Of a stretch of 64,000 nucleotides of DNA, positions 7,385-16,401 are shown one piece after another. Origin of the DNA: JAHFUI01 sp041485905. Its GTDB lineage: Bacteria > Acidobacteriota > Vicinamibacteria > Vicinamibacterales > CAVVIG01. Numbering within the stretch: the first letter of the stretch is position 1; each line of letters begins with the position of its first letter. The stretch spans positions 6,118 through 70,117 of the forward strand of contig JBGPKK010000003.1 of NCBI GenBank assembly GCA_041485905.1, given 5' to 3'. Position numbers and translations under genes: made by a program. Below the pieces are notes generated by a model, which saw only the letters and a list, made by a program, of their open reading frames with translations, did not search any database and had not been told where the DNA came from.

Positions 7385-9019
7385 ATGCCTCCATTACGCC
7401 GAAAAAAAATCCTCCTCATCTATCCGAAGTTCCCGATGTCCTTCTGGAGCTTCGGCTTTATCCAGGACATCGGCGGTTTCAAGGCCATCATGCCGCCTCT
7501 CGGATTGGCCATCCTCGCCGCCCTCACACCATCGGAACTCGACGTCGAGATCGTCGACGAGAACGTCGAAGACATTGACTTCAGTGCGGACTGCGACCTG
7601 GTCGCGCTGTCCGCGATGGCGATCCAGGAGACGCGGCTGTTCGACATCGCCGATGCATTCAGGCGGCGCGGCACGCTTGTGTGCATGGGCGGCCCGATCT
7701 GCAACGTCTCGCCGGAGCGCTGCCGGTCGCACTGCGATGTCTTGTTCGAGGGCGAGGGCGAGTACACCTGGCCGCGGTTCCTGGCCGAGTGGCAAAACGA
7801 CGCGCACCAGGATCACTACGTGCAAACAGACATGATCGACATGAGGGATAGTCCCCCGCCACGGATCGAGTTGCTGAAGGTGGACCGCTACCGCGTGGGA
7901 TGCGTACAGACCACACGAGGCTGCCCGTTCACATGCGAGTTTTGCGACATCATCGTCACGTACGGCCGGAAGGTGCGGGCGAAGCCGGTCGAAGCCGTCG
8001 TGTTCGAACTGGCACAATGGGCCAGGCACGGTGTGGATTTCGTGACGGTGGCTGACGACAACCTGGTCGGCGATCGCGCGTATTGCCGGAAGATGCTGCG
8101 GGCGGTCGGCGACTGGAACCGGGCACGCGCGGTGCCCCTCGCCCTCTACGCGGAGATGTCCGTCGATGCCGTGCGTGATCCGGAGTTGCTCGAGCTGTGC
8201 CGGCACGCGAACATTACCGAGATGTTCCTCGGCGTCGAAACGCCACGAAAAGCTGGCCTGCGGGAAACGCGAAAGATGCAGAACGTCGCGACCGATCTCG
8301 TGGCGGCCGTGAAGACGATTCAAAGCTACGGCATGGTCATCGTCGCCGGCATGATCGTCGGCTTCGACACCGACGACCTGCAGATCTTCGACGATCAGTA
8401 CGCGTTCCTGCAGGAGGCGGGCATCCCGATTGTCATGCTCGGTCTGCTCCAAGCGATTCCCCGCACGCCCCTCTATGAACGACTCGAAAAGGCCGGCCGC
8501 CTGCGTGCGCCTTTCGGCGGGAACAACACGCTGTCCTTCACGAACATCGAGCCGATCTGCATGCGGTACGAGGATCTCGTCAACGGCTACCGCTCGCTCT
8601 TTACCCGGCTATACACGCTGCGGGCCCTCGGCGATCGCTGGCTCGCCAACGTTGAGCAGTGGCGGACCGTCCCGACTCGGCCGTGGATCCAGAAGCCGCT
8701 CGGCCGAGTCCGGCCGTTCATGATCGTGCAGGTCCTCCTCATCCTCAGGTGGTATGTCGCCCGGCCGTCCCGGTTCGCCTTCTTCTGCCGGATGATCGCG
8801 GGAACGTTGGTGCGGCTGCCACGGGCTGTTTTCGAAACGTTCAATTACCTCGGGTACTTCATCCATCTCCTCGAGTACGCAGACAAAGTCGTGTCCAAGG
8901 AATGGACGTTCAGCTATTGTTTCGAGCACGTCGACACGTCCCGCAACCAGTTCGGCGAAGCAGCCGTGAACATGATCAAGAAGGAAGCCGACGGTCGCGA
9001 ACCGGTCGCGGTCCGATGA
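7385..9019 (+). CDS. B12-binding-domain radical SAM protein
   Basis: 544 residues from ATG 7385, preceded by CAAGGAA. The N-terminal about 150 residues form a cobalamin-binding-type Rossmann domain (LLIYPKFP..., MPPLGLAILAALTP). The radical SAM core has C180, C184 and C187 in RGCPFTCEFC for the 4Fe-4S/SAM site. It is followed by ADDNLVGDR and FLGVETP blocks and a C-terminal extension with hydrophobic segments (about 420-500). The domain order matches class B methyltransferases and relatives such as BchE and HpnP, often with a DUF4070 tail. A methylation or rearrangement of a lipid-like substrate is a reasonable guess but unproven. DUF362 follows after 61 bases. Confidence 0.9.
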   Translation: MPPLRRKKILLIYPKFPMSFWSFGFIQDIGGFKAIMPPLGLAILAALTPSELDVEIVDENVEDIDFSADCDLVALSAMAIQETRLFDIADAFRRRGTLVCMGGPICNVSPERCRSHCDVLFEGEGEYTWPRFLAEWQNDAHQDHYVQTDMIDMRDSPPPRIELLKVDRYRVGCVQTTRGCPFTCEFCDIIVTYGRKVRAKPVEAVVFELAQWARHGVDFVTVADDNLVGDRAYCRKMLRAVGDWNRARAVPLALYAEMSVDAVRDPELLELCRHANITEMFLGVETPRKAGLRETRKMQNVATDLVAAVKTIQSYGMVIVAGMIVGFDTDDLQIFDDQYAFLQEAGIPIVMLGLLQAIPRTPLYERLEKAGRLRAPFGGNNTLSFTNIEPICMRYEDLVNGYRSLFTRLYTLRALGDRWLANVEQWRTVPTRPWIQKPLGRVRPFMIVQVLLILRWYVARPSRFAFFCRMIAGTLVRLPRAVFETFNYLGYFIHLLEYADKVVSKEWTFSYCFEHVDTSRNQFGEAAVNMIKKEADGREPVAVR

Positions 9020-9080
9020 TGTCCGCTCCGGGCGGAAACGGCACCCCGCCGGCTTCAGTGCAGAGGATAGGGAGGCCATC

Positions 9081-10205
9081 ATGGAGAACCGCGTAGGAGC
9101 CATTCGTGGAACCGACAAGCTCGCGGCTTTCGACGAGCTCCTGGCAATCACCGGTTTCGACGAGGTACTCATTGCGGCACACGCAGCGTCGGGCCGCAGC
9201 CCGAGCGACTTCCGCGTCGTCATCAAAGCCAACATCATGGTCTACATTGGACCCGAGAGCGGCTACTGCCTGGTGACCGACCCGCTGCCGGTGGAGCGGC
9301 TCATCGATCACATACGCGCGCTGGGTTTCACCAACATCGCGGTCTGCGAATCACAGAACGATCTCGGGCGCATGCTCAAGAACCACAACGTGGCGTTCGT
9401 CAGCGAGCAGATCGGGTATCGCCCGGCGGGCCGCTACCAAATCGTGAACCTCACGTTGGAGCGGGTGCCGCACATTTATCCCTACCTCGACACACACGGC
9501 GTGCTGCGCGCCTGGGAAGACGTCGTGGGGCCCACCTGGAGGGACGCCGATTTCCGCGTGAGCTTCGCCAAGTGCAAGACCCACGACTACGATTGGATGA
9601 CGCTCACGATCAAGAACACCTACGGCTGCCTGCCCGCGCCGAACAAGATGAGGCGCTATCACATCAAAGAGGAGGTGGATCAGGTGTGCAGCCGCGCGCT
9701 GCGCAGTTTCCCGGTACACTTCGCGTTCGTCGACGCGTGGTTCGCATCCGACGGATTCCAGGGCTACAAGCTGCCCCACCCGCGCGAGCTCAAGATGTAC
9801 TTCGGCGGTCCCGATTTAATCGCCGTCGACATGGAGGGCTTCCGTCGGGCGGGGCTCGATCCGCTGCGCTCGCGCATGCTCAAACAGGCCGTCTATCAGT
9901 CCCGTGGCGGCGCGTTCCCCGACTACACCGTCGCCGGCGACGCCACACGCTTCGACGAAATCGGTCCCTGGCAGAACGTCGACGATCGCGTGATCGAGGC
10001 ACTCGACATGGCCGAAGAGGTCTATCTCGCGTGGGGACTGATGAACGTGGAGATGGCCGACAACGCCGTGGATCTGCGAATGTTCCCGCCGCGCAACTGG
10101 TTCTTGCGCCTCCTGCAGCAGTTGGCCCATCAGTTCGCAAAAATCTACAAGTTGTCGAAAATCTACGACTGGCTCGCAGCCCACAATTCAAAGAAGCACG
10201 CCTGA
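9081..10205 (+). CDS. DUF362 domain-containing protein
   Basis: 374 residues starting at ATG 9081 with GGAGG five bases upstream. The pattern VIKANIMVYIG, DPLPVERLIDHIRALGFTNIAVCES, FRVSFAKCKTHDYDWMTLTIKN and the C-terminal PDLIAVDMEG match DUF362 proteins. Many DUF362 members carry a ferredoxin domain or sit beside radical enzymes; this one shows no CxxCxxC cluster. Biochemical role is unknown for most of the family. The tight pairing with the upstream B12/radical SAM enzyme suggests a shared pathway. Confidence 0.85.
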   Translation: MENRVGAIRGTDKLAAFDELLAITGFDEVLIAAHAASGRSPSDFRVVIKANIMVYIGPESGYCLVTDPLPVERLIDHIRALGFTNIAVCESQNDLGRMLKNHNVAFVSEQIGYRPAGRYQIVNLTLERVPHIYPYLDTHGVLRAWEDVVGPTWRDADFRVSFAKCKTHDYDWMTLTIKNTYGCLPAPNKMRRYHIKEEVDQVCSRALRSFPVHFAFVDAWFASDGFQGYKLPHPRELKMYFGGPDLIAVDMEGFRRAGLDPLRSRMLKQAVYQSRGGAFPDYTVAGDATRFDEIGPWQNVDDRVIEALDMAEEVYLAWGLMNVEMADNAVDLRMFPPRNWFLRLLQQLAHQFAKIYKLSKIYDWLAAHNSKKHA

Positions 10206-10263
10206 GAACCGGACGTGCGGCGCCCCGAACCGGGGGTGTCCACAGCACGACGACGCGAAACGA

Positions 10264-10544
10264 AGAGTGCGTTTCAAAAGTAACGAACGTGCCTCTTGTA
10301 CTTCGCTCGGTAGATTGGTACGGTCGCGTGACCGAGGGCGAGGCGGTCACGCATGTCCCAACGTCTCATCGACGATGCGCGGTGGGGTCGGGTCGAGCCG
10401 CTCGTGTTGCGCGCCGGCCGGCGCTCATTCAAGGCGATCGCGGCTACGACTCCCAGTCGCATCGGGACGAGCTGCACCGACGCCGAATCAAGCTGGCCTG
10501 CTGGAACTTTCTCAAGCACATCGTGTAGTTTTGAAACGCACTCT
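10264..10544. mobile_element. 281-bp internally deleted IS5-type element (MITE-like)
   Basis: Terminal inverted repeats of 18 bp with two mismatches bound the element: left AGAGTGCGTTTCAAAAGT (10264-10281), right AGTTTTGAAACGCACTCT (10527-10544). Inside are collapsed pieces of an IS5-family DDE transposase. One is an N-terminal start (ATG 10353, MSQRLIDDARWGRVEPLV). The other, in a different frame, is IQGDRGYDSQSHRDELHRRR joined to a C-terminal tail ending at 10528, inside the right repeat. The catalytic core is missing, so the element could move only with help. No clear target-site duplication was seen. Confidence 0.75.
10353..10528 (+). pseudogene. IS5 family transposase remnant
   Basis: The N-terminal helix-turn-helix-like start and the conserved GDRGYDS block with the extreme C-terminus (ACWNFLKHIV then TAG) are kept. 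They lie in different frames, and almost all the DDE core is lost. The stop codon lies within the right terminal repeat, as is common in compact IS elements. It cannot encode a functional transposase. Confidence 0.7.
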
Positions 10545-10587
10545 AAGAACAAGCCTGGGATCCGTTCAGGTGGAGCGCGCCAGGAAA

Positions 10588-10609
10588 GATTAGCGTAGAG
10601 AAGCTAATC
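10588..10609. promoter_or_regulatory. 7-bp inverted repeat upstream of low-GC hydrolase (operator candidate)
   Basis: GATTAGC, an 8-base spacer (GTAGAGAA) and GCTAATC form a perfect inverted repeat 102 bases before the hydrolase start. The symmetry suits a dimeric repressor site, but no neighbouring regulator gene is present. Inference only. Confidence 0.25.
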
Positions 10610-10711
10610 GCCTTCGACTCAACCAAGACTTCTATCAGACGTTGTTGGTGGAGCCACATGAGGTGTAACTGATCGGACATCGGTAATTACTTCAAAGGAA
10701 GAAGGCCTTCT

Positions 10712-11731
10712 ATGTTCCTCACTATTCTTCTTGTTGTTCTGGCGGTTCTTTTCTTAATCCACCTTGCCTGGTACTTCCTCAGCTACGTAGCAAGGCATAA
10801 GCGTTTGCCTAACGAGACGGTGGTGTGGAATTTCCTGCAGCAAACCGTTCGAGATCTGAACATTCATGTCGATTTGAATCGTCTTGAGCAGAGCTGGATC
10901 GGTTCTTATGACAACACCCCGCTGCGCCTGGCGGTACTTCCCTACAAGGTTGGGGCGCCCACCTTTGTCTTCATCCCGGGCACAGCGGTCCACGTCGAAA
11001 TTTACATCGAGTTTCTCTTTGCGCTTAACGATCGCGGTTTCAATGTGGTGTGCTATGATCCGCGCGGCCATGGGCGAAGCGGGGGGCCGCGCGGGGATTT
11101 CACATTTGAAGAACTCGTGAAGGACGCTCTCGTTGTGGGTCAGTACGCCAGAGATCGATTCGGCGGAAAGGTTGCCGTCTCCGGCTCGAGCCAGGGAGGC
11201 ATAACGGCCTTCTATGCGGTGGCTCAAAGCGACATCTTTGACGTCGCGGCCTGTAACAACATTGCCGACTTGACTGATCCGGAGAGTTTAATGCTCTCTA
11301 AATTCCATCCTCCCCGCTGGATGGTTCCCTTTCTCGTTCGCTTGTTCCTTGGCCCGTACAAGCATTATGTAATCCCGCTTTCGCTCTACCTCAACTTCAA
11401 GGCCCTGAAAGTAAAGACCGGGGAGGACGCTACCCACTTTGTTCGGCGAGATCCCCTGGGCGTCATTTTGTACACTCTTGGCGTGTTGGGCTCGCTGGGT
11501 AGCGCGCCTATGGCAAAACCTGTGGAAGAGATCACCGTTCCCATGCTGGTGTTTCAGGGGAGTAAGGACCTCGTTTTCCCCGTGAAATATACTGAACACA
11601 TGTGCAGGCGTCTTACCTGCCCCAAGAAGTTGATTATTTTCGATGGCATGGAGCACCTGGTGCTGACAAACCGCGTGTCCGAAGTGATCGGCCCGATTTC
11701 TGACTGGCTGCACGAGAACATGGACGCCTGA
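10712..11731 (+). CDS. Alpha/beta hydrolase, membrane-anchored, low-GC (probably acquired)
   Basis: 339 residues from ATG 10712, with AAAGGAAG upstream. An N-terminal transmembrane anchor (about 3-25) precedes an alpha/beta hydrolase fold. The fold shows the oxyanion-region FIPGTA, the nucleophile elbow GSSQGG (Ser near 159), an acid in FQGSKDLVFP and a His in FDGMEHL, giving a plausible Ser-Asp-His triad. Sample lines are about 47-48% GC against about 65-68% next door, and codon use is visibly different. It sits between an IS5-type remnant and a gene fragment, all pointing to transfer. The substrate is probably an ester or lipid; not identifiable. Confidence 0.8.
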   Translation: MFLTILLVVLAVLFLIHLAWYFLSYVARHKRLPNETVVWNFLQQTVRDLNIHVDLNRLEQSWIGSYDNTPLRLAVLPYKVGAPTFVFIPGTAVHVEIYIEFLFALNDRGFNVVCYDPRGHGRSGGPRGDFTFEELVKDALVVGQYARDRFGGKVAVSGSSQGGITAFYAVAQSDIFDVAACNNIADLTDPESLMLSKFHPPRWMVPFLVRLFLGPYKHYVIPLSLYLNFKALKVKTGEDATHFVRRDPLGVILYTLGVLGSLGSAPMAKPVEEITVPMLVFQGSKDLVFPVKYTEHMCRRLTCPKKLIIFDGMEHLVLTNRVSEVIGPISDWLHENMDA

Positions 11732-12164
11732 TCGAGGTATTGAGCGCTGATCTTGCCGGCCGGGTGTCGGTCGCAACCTGCAGGAGCATGTCGATGTCCC
11801 CGTCCTCACCACGAGCCACTTTCACGGCGGCATCCAGCTCTCTTTGCGGGGCGTCTTGCAGATGGTCGGCGAAGGCATCGAATATTACGGCGCCCACCTG
11901 GGCAAGCTGCGCTCGTCGACCGTGGAAGTCGGCGGCTTCCTGAAGACAGACCCGTCGCTGGCCCTTCCGGACGTGCAGTTGCACTGTGCGCCCATGCTGC
12001 TCGACGATTCGGGTCGCGATCTGCGCCTGGCGACGCACGACGGCTATACGTGCCATGTCTGCGTGTTGCGGCCGAAGAGCTCGGGCACGATCACTCTAGC
12101 CAGTTCGAACCCGGCCCACGCGCCGATCATCGACGACATGGTTCGCGCCGGTCCAGGCGCCTGA
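11732..12164 (+). pseudogene. GMC oxidoreductase (choline dehydrogenase-like) internal fragment
   Basis: Starting directly at the hydrolase stop, one frame gives IEVLSADLAG. After a frameshift near 11756 another frame gives PGVGRNLQEHVDVPV, GGFLKTDPSLALPDVQLH and HVCVLRPKSSGTITLASSNP. These are hallmark segments of the middle and later part of GMC flavoenzymes. The FAD-binding N-terminus is missing, and so is the C-terminal His-containing active site. It is truncated at both ends and frameshifted, so it is non-functional. Its GC is high, unlike the flanking genes. Confidence 0.75.
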
Positions 12165-12167
12165 GCC

Positions 12168-12722
12168 TCAAAATGCTACGGGGGTGCGCGGGAGCCGCTG
12201 GTCTTTCAGGTCACGCAATTCATGGCCTCGTCTGAGCAGATTTATCAGCACCAGAACGTGAGACACGAGCAGCAGAGGCACGTAGAACACGGCCACATAC
12301 CAGGCCGCATGGAAATTATCCGCGAGGGCAGCACTCTCAAGGATCGCAACCCAGTCTGCAATGAAGTTGTAGACAAAACCTGTAACGGTAAAGACCCATA
12401 GGAAGAGAGGCGCACGCACGGAACCGTTCCGGAGAGCGCCCATGCACAGCATCACAAGAGACAGCATGACGATTTCACCAACGGCGATGATCCAGGCCCA
12501 GTCCTGAGGGAAGCCAATTCCGACAACCCCCGGAACGAGCACGGCAAGTCCCGCGTGATGGCAAATGTGCGGCGTCAATAGCAAGAGCATTATCTTGCGA
12601 ACGGGCTGCGTGGCCAGATAGGGAGCGATAAACCAACGGACCAGCAGAACAAGCACGGCATACGACAAGCCGGACATGACCACGAACACGATCCTTGGAT
12701 CGAGATGCACAAAGCCTCGCAT
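12168..12722 (-). CDS. Multi-pass membrane protein, unknown
   Basis: 184 residues with about five hydrophobic helices (near 9-32, 40-62, 70-95, 103-125 and 138-165) and a basic C-terminus. No family recognised. GC is lower than the surroundings (roughly 48-58% on sampled lines). The start at 12722 has no clear Shine-Dalgarno and sits behind AT-rich sequence. It lies 53 bases downstream of the RND permease on the same strand but looks compositionally foreign, so it need not belong to the efflux operon. Confidence 0.6.
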   Translation of the reverse strand: MRGFVHLDPRIVFVVMSGLSYAVLVLLVRWFIAPYLATQPVRKIMLLLLTPHICHHAGLAVLVPGVVGIGFPQDWAWIIAVGEIVMLSLVMLCMGALRNGSVRAPLFLWVFTVTGFVYNFIADWVAILESAALADNFHAAWYVAVFYVPLLLVSHVLVLINLLRRGHELRDLKDQRLPRTPVAF

Positions 12723-12775
12723 TCACAAAATTTCAAAAAGATATCGTCGTCAGGAAGAGTGTCCGGCGATCCAGC

Positions 12776-15700
12776 TCAGAGCGCCGGAACGGCCGGGCCG
12801 GCGTCCACCGAAGCGGCCGTCCACTTCACGATCTTCAGGTCCAGAACGAACATGGCGTACAGGACCGGCACCAGCAACAGCGTCACGAATGTGGCGACCA
12901 CGAGTCCGCCGATTTGGGCATAGCAGAGCGGCTGCCACAGTGGCCCGCCGTGGAGGGCCAGCGGCACGAGACCGAACACAGTTGCGCCGACCGTGATGAG
13001 AACAGGTCTCAGCCTGACGATCCCGGCATCGAGCAGGGCCTCCCGGAGCGGTTCCCCCTTCGCGTGCGCCTCCTCGATGAAATCGAAGAGTACGATCACG
13101 TGGCTCACGATCACACCGATCAGGCTCGCGACGCCGAGAAACGCCATGAACCCGAAGGGGGTACCCAGTGCGGCGAGCGTCACCAGGCTGCCGGCGACCC
13201 CGTACGGGATCGCGGAGAAAACGATGAAGGGCTTCACGGCGTGCCGGAACTGGAACACGAGCGCCATGAAGATCGCGAGGATTGAGATCGCGATGACCAC
13301 GGAAAGCTCAGAGAAGCCCTTCGTGGCTTCTTCCTCTTCGCCCCCGATCTCGACGCGATACCCGGGCGGCAGCCGTTGCTCGAACGACGCGATCTGGCGC
13401 CGGGTGGCATTCATGATTTGCGAAGGCAGGATGCCCGGTTCAGGAAAGGACGAGACTGTCACCGTCCGGAACTGGTTGCGGCGACGGAGTTTCTCGCTCT
13501 TCATCCCATATTCGATCGTGGACACCTGCCCCAGGGGGACCTTCTGTGGTCCGATCGCGGAGTAGACGTACAGGTTGCGAATGTCGGACAGTCGCGCGCG
13601 TTCCTCCGGGCGCAGGCGCGCGACAACCGGAATTTGTTTGTCTCCCTCTCGCAGGGTGGTCACGGGGAACCCGTTCATGCCGACCGCCGACGACAGCGCC
13701 ACATCCTGGTTCGACACCCCGGCAAGGTTCGCGCGGTCGGGATCAACCTGCAACGTGACGACGAAACTCTCGGCGCCCCAATCGTCCCGCACCCGCGCGA
13801 CATGGGGGACCGTTCGTAGCTCCTGCTTCAGCGACTCGGCCAGCGTCCGGAGCGTCGCGATCTCGGTTCCGGAAATTCGAAACGCGACGGGAACGCCCAC
13901 CGGCTTGCCTGTTTCGAGTTGGCGCACGTCCACCCGGGCGCCAGCGACCGAGCCGCTCAGGGCCTGCTGCAGCGTTGGTGCGAGTGCGGCCGTGTCATGC
14001 TTATCGGCGAACTTGATGATGATCTGGGCATAGTTTGCCTGAAAGAGCTCCGGGAAGACGGAGATCCAGAAGCGGGGACCCCCTCCGCCGACGAACGTGC
14101 TGAGGGATTCAAGAACCGGGCGCACCTTGCCGTCGGGTCCTGGATGCTCGCGACCGTAGCGTGCCGCCACGTCCTGGATCACTTTCTCGGCCGCTTCTGC
14201 CGCCTGGTTCGACGCCGCGAACGTCGCGTCCTCGGGCAGCCAGACGTCGACGTACGAGAGATACTGGAGGTCGATTGGGAAGAACTGCGTTTGCAACCGG
14301 GTCGCGCTCGTGAATCCGATGCCGAGCAGGACCACCGAGGCACCGAACACCCGCCACCGGTGGTCCAGTGCCCATCCGGCCAGACGGTAATACGATCCGG
14401 TGAACCCCTGCGTACGCCGTGCCTCCGGCGTGGGCTCCTGCCGTCGGCTCGGTCGGAGCAGGTAGTAGCCGAGCATCGGGATGAACGACATCGACACGAT
14501 CCGGGACATCACGAGTGCGACGGTCAGGACAATGGGTAAGCTGTAGAGAAACCTGCCCGTATCTCCGCTGACGAGCAGCAGCGGGAGGTACGCCACGATA
14601 TTGGTGATCGTGGCGAACAGGATCGCCGTCGCCAGCTTGGTCGGTCCGAGCCAGGCCGCGGTTTCGGGCGGATGGCCTGCGTCCATGTTGCGTTTGATGG
14701 CGTCGCCGGCAACCACCGGATCGTCGACGAGCAGCCCGAGCGCGATGATGAGCGACGCCAGCGACACCTGTTGAATATCCAGCCCCAGCAGGTGCATCGC
14801 CCCGAAGGTCAGGGCCAGGGTCACTGGGATCGACAATGCAATCAGCGCCGCGGATCGCCATTCCCAGAAACCCACGAGCGCGACGAGAACAACCAGGACG
14901 ACCGCCTCGAACAGACTCACTGTGAACAGGTCGACGCTTTCCTCGACCTGGACCGGCTGATCGGAGACGCGCGACAGGATCAGATCGTCGGGCAGTCGCC
15001 CCTTGAGCCCATTCAGCGCCTGGTCGACCGCCGCACCAAATGCCGCGATTTGCTCTCCGGGTCTCATCTGGATGGCCAGCGTGATCGCGCGGCTGCGATG
15101 CCACACGCCCTGCGCGTCCTGCCAGCGGAGAAAATTGAGATACCGGGCGGGGCTTTCGTAGCCGCGGGAAATCTCGACGCTGTCCCGCAGGTACAGCGGT
15201 CGGCCGGAGGCGGATGCGCCGACGATCACGTTGCCGATCTCTCTTTCGGATTTGAACTCACCCGAAGGATCGATCGCCAGGTTCTTGCCCTCCACTTCGA
15301 GGACGCCGCCCGGCAGCGTGATGTTGCGGGCGCCAAGGATGAGGGACAATTGATTCTGCATTCCGGCAACGAGCTCCTGCGAGTACTCGAGCTGGATCTG
15401 CTCCTTGAGCAACCCCGCGACGGAGATCTTGGACACCTGCGGCACATTCTGCAGCGTCCGCTTGATGAGGTCGCTGACGTCGTCGAGCTCTCGATAGCTG
15501 TACTTGTCGCCGGCAACGGCCTGCAGCTTCGCGGCCGTCTCCGCGGGATCTCTGATGACGACCGGCGGCCAGGTGTCGGGGTGGAACTCAGACGCGTGCA
15601 GCCGTTCGGTCAGCGCCTGCTCAACCGATCCGAGGAGCGTGCGATCGTCCGCGCCCGTTTCGAGATCGATGCCGACGAATCCCGCGCCGTCGATCCGGCG

Positions 15701-16381
15701 GAGATCGCGTCCGACCCCCTGGTCGCGGATCAAATCGGCGACCAGATCGCGCTGCCGCCTGGGAATGGCGGGGCTGATCGATGCAGCAAAGCTCACGACG
15801 AGCGCGGCACGCGACACGGTCGGTTTCGCCGTCGTCCGCGCCGAGCGAATGGCCTCGGCAATGGCGCGGGCCCGCAGGCCGATGTTGAGTTCACCAACTT
15901 TTGGACTCGCGACCGTCAGCGTGAGCGCCGCGGTATCACCGAAGTCCTTCTCGAAAATGATGGGACCGGCGCCCGGCGGAAGATCGCGAAGGCCGTCGAG
16001 CTTCAGTCGAACGTCGTCGAGGTCCGTGCCGGGGTTGGCGAGGCCTTCGTTGAGGGTGATGTAGACAATGGAGACATTGCTACGCGAGATCGATTCGATT
16101 TTGGACACCTTGGCGTTCTCGGCGGCGCGCTCCTCGATTTGCCGGGTGACCAGCTGTTCGATCCGCTCCGCGCTTGCGCCGGGCCAGGGACACACCGCCA
16201 CGGCGATATGCGCCGCAATCTCGGGATCCTTGCGTTTGGGCATCTCGATGTAGCCGTAAATGCCCCAGAGGACGCTCATCGCGAGCAGGACCCAGGCGAC
16301 CTGACGGTTCTCGACGAAGAACCGCGCGGTGTTGTGCGTGGTTCTGACGATTTCCTCGTCGCCGCGGGCGTGATGCGTCAT
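12776..16381 (-). CDS. Efflux RND transporter permease subunit
   Basis: 1201 residues; the inner-membrane proton-driven pump of a tripartite efflux system. The first transmembrane helix (QVAWVLLAMSVLWGIYG), the TM4 acidic pair in LGLLVDDPVVAGDAI and the second-half repeat (ATKGFSELSVVIAISILAIFMALVFQF, GVIVSHVIVLFDFIEEA) define an AcrB/CzcA-superfamily protein. It is longer than the usual 1020-1060. Extra sequence of roughly 110 residues lies in the first periplasmic loop between the ALTLTVASPKVGEL and YSYRELDDVSDLIKRTL blocks. It starts 20 bases after the adaptor gene. The substrate (drug, lipid or metal) is not evident; no Met-rich metal site was noticed. Confidence 0.93.
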   Translation of the reverse strand: MTHHARGDEEIVRTTHNTARFFVENRQVAWVLLAMSVLWGIYGYIEMPKRKDPEIAAHIAVAVCPWPGASAERIEQLVTRQIEERAAENAKVSKIESISRSNVSIVYITLNEGLANPGTDLDDVRLKLDGLRDLPPGAGPIIFEKDFGDTAALTLTVASPKVGELNIGLRARAIAEAIRSARTTAKPTVSRAALVVSFAASISPAIPRRQRDLVADLIRDQGVGRDLRRIDGAGFVGIDLETGADDRTLLGSVEQALTERLHASEFHPDTWPPVVIRDPAETAAKLQAVAGDKYSYRELDDVSDLIKRTLQNVPQVSKISVAGLLKEQIQLEYSQELVAGMQNQLSLILGARNITLPGGVLEVEGKNLAIDPSGEFKSEREIGNVIVGASASGRPLYLRDSVEISRGYESPARYLNFLRWQDAQGVWHRSRAITLAIQMRPGEQIAAFGAAVDQALNGLKGRLPDDLILSRVSDQPVQVEESVDLFTVSLFEAVVLVVLVALVGFWEWRSAALIALSIPVTLALTFGAMHLLGLDIQQVSLASLIIALGLLVDDPVVAGDAIKRNMDAGHPPETAAWLGPTKLATAILFATITNIVAYLPLLLVSGDTGRFLYSLPIVLTVALVMSRIVSMSFIPMLGYYLLRPSRRQEPTPEARRTQGFTGSYYRLAGWALDHRWRVFGASVVLLGIGFTSATRLQTQFFPIDLQYLSYVDVWLPEDATFAASNQAAEAAEKVIQDVAARYGREHPGPDGKVRPVLESLSTFVGGGGPRFWISVFPELFQANYAQIIIKFADKHDTAALAPTLQQALSGSVAGARVDVRQLETGKPVGVPVAFRISGTEIATLRTLAESLKQELRTVPHVARVRDDWGAESFVVTLQVDPDRANLAGVSNQDVALSSAVGMNGFPVTTLREGDKQIPVVARLRPEERARLSDIRNLYVYSAIGPQKVPLGQVSTIEYGMKSEKLRRRNQFRTVTVSSFPEPGILPSQIMNATRRQIASFEQRLPPGYRVEIGGEEEEATKGFSELSVVIAISILAIFMALVFQFRHAVKPFIVFSAIPYGVAGSLVTLAALGTPFGFMAFLGVASLIGVIVSHVIVLFDFIEEAHAKGEPLREALLDAGIVRLRPVLITVGATVFGLVPLALHGGPLWQPLCYAQIGGLVVATFVTLLLVPVLYAMFVLDLKIVKWTAASVDAGPAVPAL

Positions 16382-16401
16382 GGCGCGTCCGATCGGTTGC
16401 C

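Noticed and set aside
10260..10548. Target-site duplication around the IS5-type remnant
   Set aside because: The flanking 3-4 bases (ACGA or GAA versus AAGA or TAA) do not match convincingly.
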